A stretch of DNA of 9,379 bases from an uncultured Spartobacteria bacterium (GTDB taxonomy: Bacteria; Verrucomicrobiota; Verrucomicrobiia; Chthoniobacterales; Terrimicrobiaceae), in NCBI GenBank assembly GCA_903915315.1, contig CAIWSO010000015.1, positions 1-9,379 of the forward strand, in the 5' to 3' direction. The first letter of the stretch is position 1, and each line of letters begins with the position of its first letter. Shown in pieces: positions 6,195 to 9,379 of this stretch. The notes beneath the pieces were generated by a model. It had not been told where the DNA came from and made no database searches. It saw only the letters and a list, made by a program, of their open reading frames with translations. The position numbers were made by a program, and so were the translations under genes.

Positions 6195-7057
6195 AATTGC
6201 TGGGCGTCACACTCGCTATTGCTCGCAACACATTCACCGAGCTCGTCCGGCAGAAGGTCTTTTATTTCCTGATGATTTTCGCCCTCTTGGTAATCGGAAA
6301 TTCCGCCTTCATGGCGAAATTCTCGTTTCAGGAACAATTCCAAATGCTGAAAGATATTTCGCTCGGAGCGATGTCGGTTTTCGGCTCGATCATCGCCATT
6401 CTGGCTACGGCAAACTTTCTTCCAAAGGATATGGAAGACCGAACGATCTATACCATCCTTGCCAAGCCGGTGCCGCGCTTTAGCTACCTGCTCGGCAAAC
6501 TCTGCGGTATTTGCAGCTTGTTGGCCGTGTCGATTCTTTTGATGTCCGCGGTATTTCTCGCAGTCCTCTGGATCCGTGAAGGCACAGTCCTTGCCGAGAC
6601 GCGGGCCCAACTCCAAGGCAGCTCGGCAGAGGAAATCGCCGCAGCCGTCAAGGAGGTGACCAATGCGACATTCCACATCAACCTGATCCCCGGCATCGCG
6701 GTGATTTTTTTGAAGTCCGCCCTACTGGCCTCTCTCACCCTTTTCCTATCGACCTTTGCGACTTCGTCGATATTCACTATCCTCATGGCGACCGCTCTCT
6801 ATTTCATCGGTCACCTCCAGTCCACCGCGCGCGAATACTGGCTTGCAGGAGTCGATGTGCAGTGGTGGTCGCGATTGCTGGCGGCGCTCGTCTCCCTCCT
6901 CTTCCCCGACTTGCAGGCCTTCAATCTTACCGATGACATCATCGCTGGCGCCGCTGTGCCTATGGCCGTTTTTGCGGGCACCATAGGACTCGGATTACTT
7001 TACATATCTGTCTACTTCTCGCTGGCGGCACTGGTCTTTTCCGATCGGGAGCTATGA
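6191..7057 (+). CDS. ABC-2 family transporter permease subunit
   Basis: A 288-residue inner-membrane protein with about six hydrophobic segments, near residues 22-42, 57-77, 104-128, 165-188, 190-208 and 255-283. After the second segment comes FLPKDMEDRTIYTILAKPVP (76-95) followed by LLGKLCG (100-106). This is the conserved cytoplasmic motif (E-D-R/G-T-x-x-x-L-L-x-K-P-V-x-R...L-G-K) of ABC-2 type permeases. A soluble loop (about 130-163, AETRAQLQGSSAEE) separates the third and fourth segments. Such permeases normally pair with a separate ATP-binding subunit, and none is encoded in this window, so the substrate and direction are unknown. The gene overlaps proB by ATGA (6191-6194) and the next gene by ATGA (7054-7057), which ties it closely to the downstream membrane-anchored protein. 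No Shine-Dalgarno sequence is visible. Confidence 0.82.
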   Translation: MKLLGVTLAIARNTFTELVRQKVFYFLMIFALLVIGNSAFMAKFSFQEQFQMLKDISLGAMSVFGSIIAILATANFLPKDMEDRTIYTILAKPVPRFSYLLGKLCGICSLLAVSILLMSAVFLAVLWIREGTVLAETRAQLQGSSAEEIAAAVKEVTNATFHINLIPGIAVIFLKSALLASLTLFLSTFATSSIFTILMATALYFIGHLQSTAREYWLAGVDVQWWSRLLAALVSLLFPDLQAFNLTDDIIAGAAVPMAVFAGTIGLGLLYISVYFSLAALVFSDREL

Positions 7058-7827
7058 ACTGGCATAAGCCCCTAGCTCTTGCGCTCGTCTGCCTTTTCGG
7101 CGCGGCCATACTGCCGATTCAAACGCGCCTGAACAACGATGCCCGTGCCGCGCATCTCCGCAAAACCGCACTCAACCTGGATCTCCGCGAGCGCATCGGC
7201 CAAGCCGGATTTCTAGCTGCCCTGAGCGGATTCCGATCCCCTCTTGCAGCGATACTCTGGATTCAAGCCCACACGGCTTGGGAAAATACCGAGTGGGGCC
7301 GGATGGCGGGCATCTTCGACACCGTGACAACCCTTCAGCCCCGCTCCATCCTTTATTGGGATATGTCGGCTTGGCATATGGCATGGAATGCCGCCGTTGC
7401 CGCCATGCAAAATGAGAAGCAACCGAGCGAGGCTCTGCGCATTCGCGCCCAGCGTGAGTATTTCCGTCTCGGCCGCGATTTCTTGGAGCGGGGTATCCTC
7501 AATAATCCGGACTCCTACCAACTCCGTGTCCAGCTCGGTATTGTTTTTCGCGACAAATTTGAAGACCACTGCGCCGCCGCCGACGCTTTTTTAAAGGCGG
7601 CTGCATTGCCGAATGCCCCTTCCTATTGCGCCCGCTTCGCGGGATATGAAATGGCAAAATGCCCCGGACGCGAACGCGAAGCCTACGACCACCTGCGGCG
7701 CCTCTACCTTGAGGGCGACAAACAACGCCTCCCCACGCTCATCAACCTTTTGCAAGATATGGAAAAGAGGCTGGATATCCCACAAGGGGAGCGCATAGAT
7801 TCTCCAACTCAGTCGGACAAATCCTAA
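7054..7827 (+). CDS. Membrane-anchored helical-repeat (TPR-like) protein of unknown function
   Basis: A 257-residue protein with one N-terminal hydrophobic anchor (PLALALVCLFGAAILPI, 6-22), probably facing the periplasm. The body is helical. The stretch GFRSPLAAILWIQAHTAWE (59-77), VTTLQPRSILYWDMSAWHMA (91-110) and WNAAVAAM (111-118) resembles conserved uncharacterised proteins with a GFR...W...LQPR...W...WN core that I associate with Planctomycetes and Verrucomicrobia (from memory, not searched). Residues 138-200 (LGRDFLERGILNNPDSYQLR, then DHCAAADAFLKAAALPNAPS) look like TPR helices. The last 15 residues are polar and likely disordered. It overlaps the ABC permease stop by ATGA; GGGAG at 7047-7051 lies only 2 bases before the ATG, too close for a standard ribosome site. 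A role as accessory subunit or assembly factor for the permease is inference from position only. Confidence 0.72.
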   Translation: MNWHKPLALALVCLFGAAILPIQTRLNNDARAAHLRKTALNLDLRERIGQAGFLAALSGFRSPLAAILWIQAHTAWENTEWGRMAGIFDTVTTLQPRSILYWDMSAWHMAWNAAVAAMQNEKQPSEALRIRAQREYFRLGRDFLERGILNNPDSYQLRVQLGIVFRDKFEDHCAAADAFLKAAALPNAPSYCARFAGYEMAKCPGREREAYDHLRRLYLEGDKQRLPTLINLLQDMEKRLDIPQGERIDSPTQSDKS

Positions 7828-7832
7828 CTTTC

Positions 7833-8555
7833 ATGCGATTCGCCATTTTCGGAGACATTCATGCCAACCTTCACGCCCTTCAGGCGGTGTTGGCGGATGC
7901 TCAGGAACAGTCCTGCACCCACCATGCCTGTATGGGTGACATCGTAGGCTACAACGCCTACCCGAAGGAATGCTTGGATATTATTCGCGAACTTGATTGT
8001 CCGGTCGTGAAAGGCAACCACGACGAACTTGCTTCTTTAGAAGGCCCGATCGAAGGGCTCAACCCCTTAGCAGAACTCTCACTCAAGTGGACGCGCGCGC
8101 AACTTCCCGAAGAGGATCGCGAATGGTTACGCAATCTCCGCATGCAGCGGCAAGTCCGAGACTTCACCATCGTCCACGCCACCCTCGATACGCCTCAGAA
8201 CTGGGCCTACATCATGACGCAACTCGACGCGGCGGCGAGCTTCAGCTACCAGCACACGAACTTGTGCTTTGTTGGCCACACCCACACCCCGAAAGCCTAC
8301 GTTCGTGATGAAGGCGTCCGCACCGAACCCCTCGACGTCCTCTCGATCCTTAAAAAAAACAAATACCTCATTAATGTCGGCAGCGTGGGACAATCGAGAG
8401 ATGGCGACTCGCGTTCCGCCTATTGCATTTTCGACACGGATACCAATGAGGTGACACTACGGCGCGTACCCTATGATATCAGCGCCGCTCAGAAAGGCAT
8501 CATCGATGCCGGTCTCCCTTCCAAACTGGCCACCCGCCTCGTAACCGGAAGATAG
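7833..8555 (+). CDS. Calcineurin-like metallophosphoesterase (YfcE/MJ0936-type)
   Basis: A 240-residue soluble two-metal phosphoesterase. All core motifs are present: GDIHAN (7-12, metal ligands Asp8 and His10), GDIVGYNAYP (35-44, Asp36), GNHDE (61-65, Asn62 and His63), VHA (114-116, His115) and GHTH (148-151, His149 and His151), then NVGSVGQSRDGD (181-192), common in the small bacterial phosphodiesterase subfamily. The intact ligand set argues for an active enzyme. The substrate cannot be told: family members act on cyclic nucleotides, generic phosphodiesters or diadenosine polyphosphates. The ATG lies 5 bases after the preceding stop and has no Shine-Dalgarno match; the MRFAIFGDIH N-terminus fits the family exactly, so the start is secure. 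It is the fifth gene in the holB run and precedes a surface-glycan enzyme. Co-transcription is likely, but a shared pathway is not shown. Confidence 0.9.
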   Translation: MRFAIFGDIHANLHALQAVLADAQEQSCTHHACMGDIVGYNAYPKECLDIIRELDCPVVKGNHDELASLEGPIEGLNPLAELSLKWTRAQLPEEDREWLRNLRMQRQVRDFTIVHATLDTPQNWAYIMTQLDAAASFSYQHTNLCFVGHTHTPKAYVRDEGVRTEPLDVLSILKKNKYLINVGSVGQSRDGDSRSAYCIFDTDTNEVTLRRVPYDISAAQKGIIDAGLPSKLATRLVTGR

Positions 8556-8575
8556 CTTCCACCTCCGATTCTCCC

Positions 8576-9379
8576 GTGCCAACCGCACACGCTCAACCGC
8601 CCGATTCTCTGCTTTTCATTAAACCAGGATCGATGGGCGATGTGATTCACGCCCTGCCAGTCGCCTCCGCCATTCACCGCGCATGGCCACTCACCCGCAT
8701 CACTTGGATTCTTGACCCGCGCTGGAGCGAGTTGCTCGATGGGAATCCCGCCATTGCAAAAATTCATCCGTTTCCGCGTCAGAGCTTCCGAGGCCTTGGC
8801 GGCGCCATCCGCGCGCTGCGTTGGTATCGCTCACTGCGTTCGCTGGGGACCGATGCCGTACTGGATTTACAATGCCTGCTCAGAAGTGGACTCATGGCTG
8901 CCTGCAGCGGCGCTCGAATGGTCGTCGGCCTTGGCGATGCACGCGAGGGCGCCGGTTTTTTCTATTCCCGCTCGGTTCCGGTAAAGAAAGACGAACATGC
9001 GGTGAATCGCTATCTTCGCGTTTTGCCCGCTTTGGGGATCGCCGTACCAGAGACCTTGGACTGGGCGATCCCTCACGGACTCCGCCCCGCAGGACTGACG
9101 ACAAACGAGCCCTACATCGTGCTCCATCCGTTTTCCCGTGGCGAAGGCAAATCCCTCAGCCCTGAATCCATTGGCGCGTTCATCCACGCCTTTCGGGAAA
9201 AGTCCACGATGCCCATCGTCCTCGCAGGCGCGCCGAATCCTCTCCCCGACTTTGGTCTAGGTGTGATTGATCTTTTAGGAAAAACCGGCCTGAGTGAGTT
9301 AATCGGATTACTGCGTGGCGCAAGTTATCTGGTGAGTGTGGATAGCGGCCCCATGCACTTGGCCGCAGCACTCGGCATC
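8576..9379 (+). CDS. Glycosyltransferase family 9 (heptosyltransferase-like), 3' end outside window
   Basis: The first 268 codons of a GT9 enzyme; these transfer heptose or related sugars onto the lipopolysaccharide core at the inner membrane. The N-terminal Rossmann domain opens with LLFIKPGSMGDVIHALPVAS (12-31), the family's hallmark G-D-V-x-H-A-L-P segment. AVLDLQCLLRSGLMA (94-108) and VVGLGDAREGAGFFYSRSV (116-134) follow. The donor-binding C-terminal domain starts with YIVLHPFSRGEGKSLS (180-195) and carries the signature VDSGPMHLAAALG (255-267). No ATG precedes this conserved start in frame. GTG at 8576 lies just ahead of it and after the previous stop, so I chose GTG; an internal ATG at 8633 would remove the nucleotide-binding start. 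No Shine-Dalgarno sequence is evident. The gap to the phosphoesterase gene is 20 bases. The specific step (heptosyltransferase I, II or III, or another acceptor) cannot be told. Confidence 0.9.
   Translation, partial: MPTAHAQPPDSLLFIKPGSMGDVIHALPVASAIHRAWPLTRITWILDPRWSELLDGNPAIAKIHPFPRQSFRGLGGAIRALRWYRSLRSLGTDAVLDLQCLLRSGLMAACSGARMVVGLGDAREGAGFFYSRSVPVKKDEHAVNRYLRVLPALGIAVPETLDWAIPHGLRPAGLTTNEPYIVLHPFSRGEGKSLSPESIGAFIHAFREKSTMPIVLAGAPNPLPDFGLGVIDLLGKTGLSELIGLLRGASYLVSVDSGPMHLAAALGI

Noticed and set aside
8712..9165. Overlapping plus-strand open frames within 8712-9165
   Set aside because: They are in other frames of the GT9 gene, whose own frame carries the GDVIHALP and DSGPMHLAA signatures and stays open to the window edge.

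Overview
The window looks like a chromosomal housekeeping segment of a moderately GC-rich Gram-negative bacterium. The most likely lineage is Verrucomicrobiota or another PVC-group bacterium. This is an inference from overall protein character (the HisRS type, paired PilT ATPases, and an ABC permease followed by a membrane-anchored GFR...WIQAH-type protein), not from a marker gene. An outer membrane is implied by a lipoprotein and by a heptosyltransferase-type GT9 enzyme. Coding density is high. I see no tRNA, rRNA, CRISPR array, insertion sequence or phage gene.

Left arm, minus strand (1-1507): hisS (histidyl-tRNA synthetase) is followed 14 bases later by the start of aspS (aspartyl-tRNA synthetase), which leaves the window at its left edge. 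The two probably form one transcription unit. A 168-base divergent intergenic region (1508-1675), containing one imperfect hairpin, separates them from everything to the right.

Right arm, plus strand (1676-9379): two PilT-type twitching-motility ATPase genes are packed one base apart and are followed by a probable intrinsic terminator. Next is a small lipoprotein gene of unknown function. Then comes a tight run: holB (DNA polymerase III delta' subunit), proB (a short glutamate 5-kinase), an ABC-2 family permease and a membrane-anchored helical-repeat protein. Each of these four is joined to the next by a 4-base ATGA stop/start overlap. A calcineurin-like metallophosphoesterase follows after 5 bases, and a glycosyltransferase family 9 gene after another 20 bases runs off the right edge.

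The right arm is probably one or two operons of mixed function: replication clamp loading, proline synthesis, membrane transport, phosphoester hydrolysis and cell-surface glycan assembly. Except for hisS, almost no gene has a recognisable Shine-Dalgarno sequence, so translation in the right arm probably relies on coupling between adjacent genes and on weak or non-canonical initiation. I found no strong candidate for a wholly new biological system. The least understood parts are the permease plus membrane-anchored protein pair, which has no ATPase beside it, and the lipoprotein.
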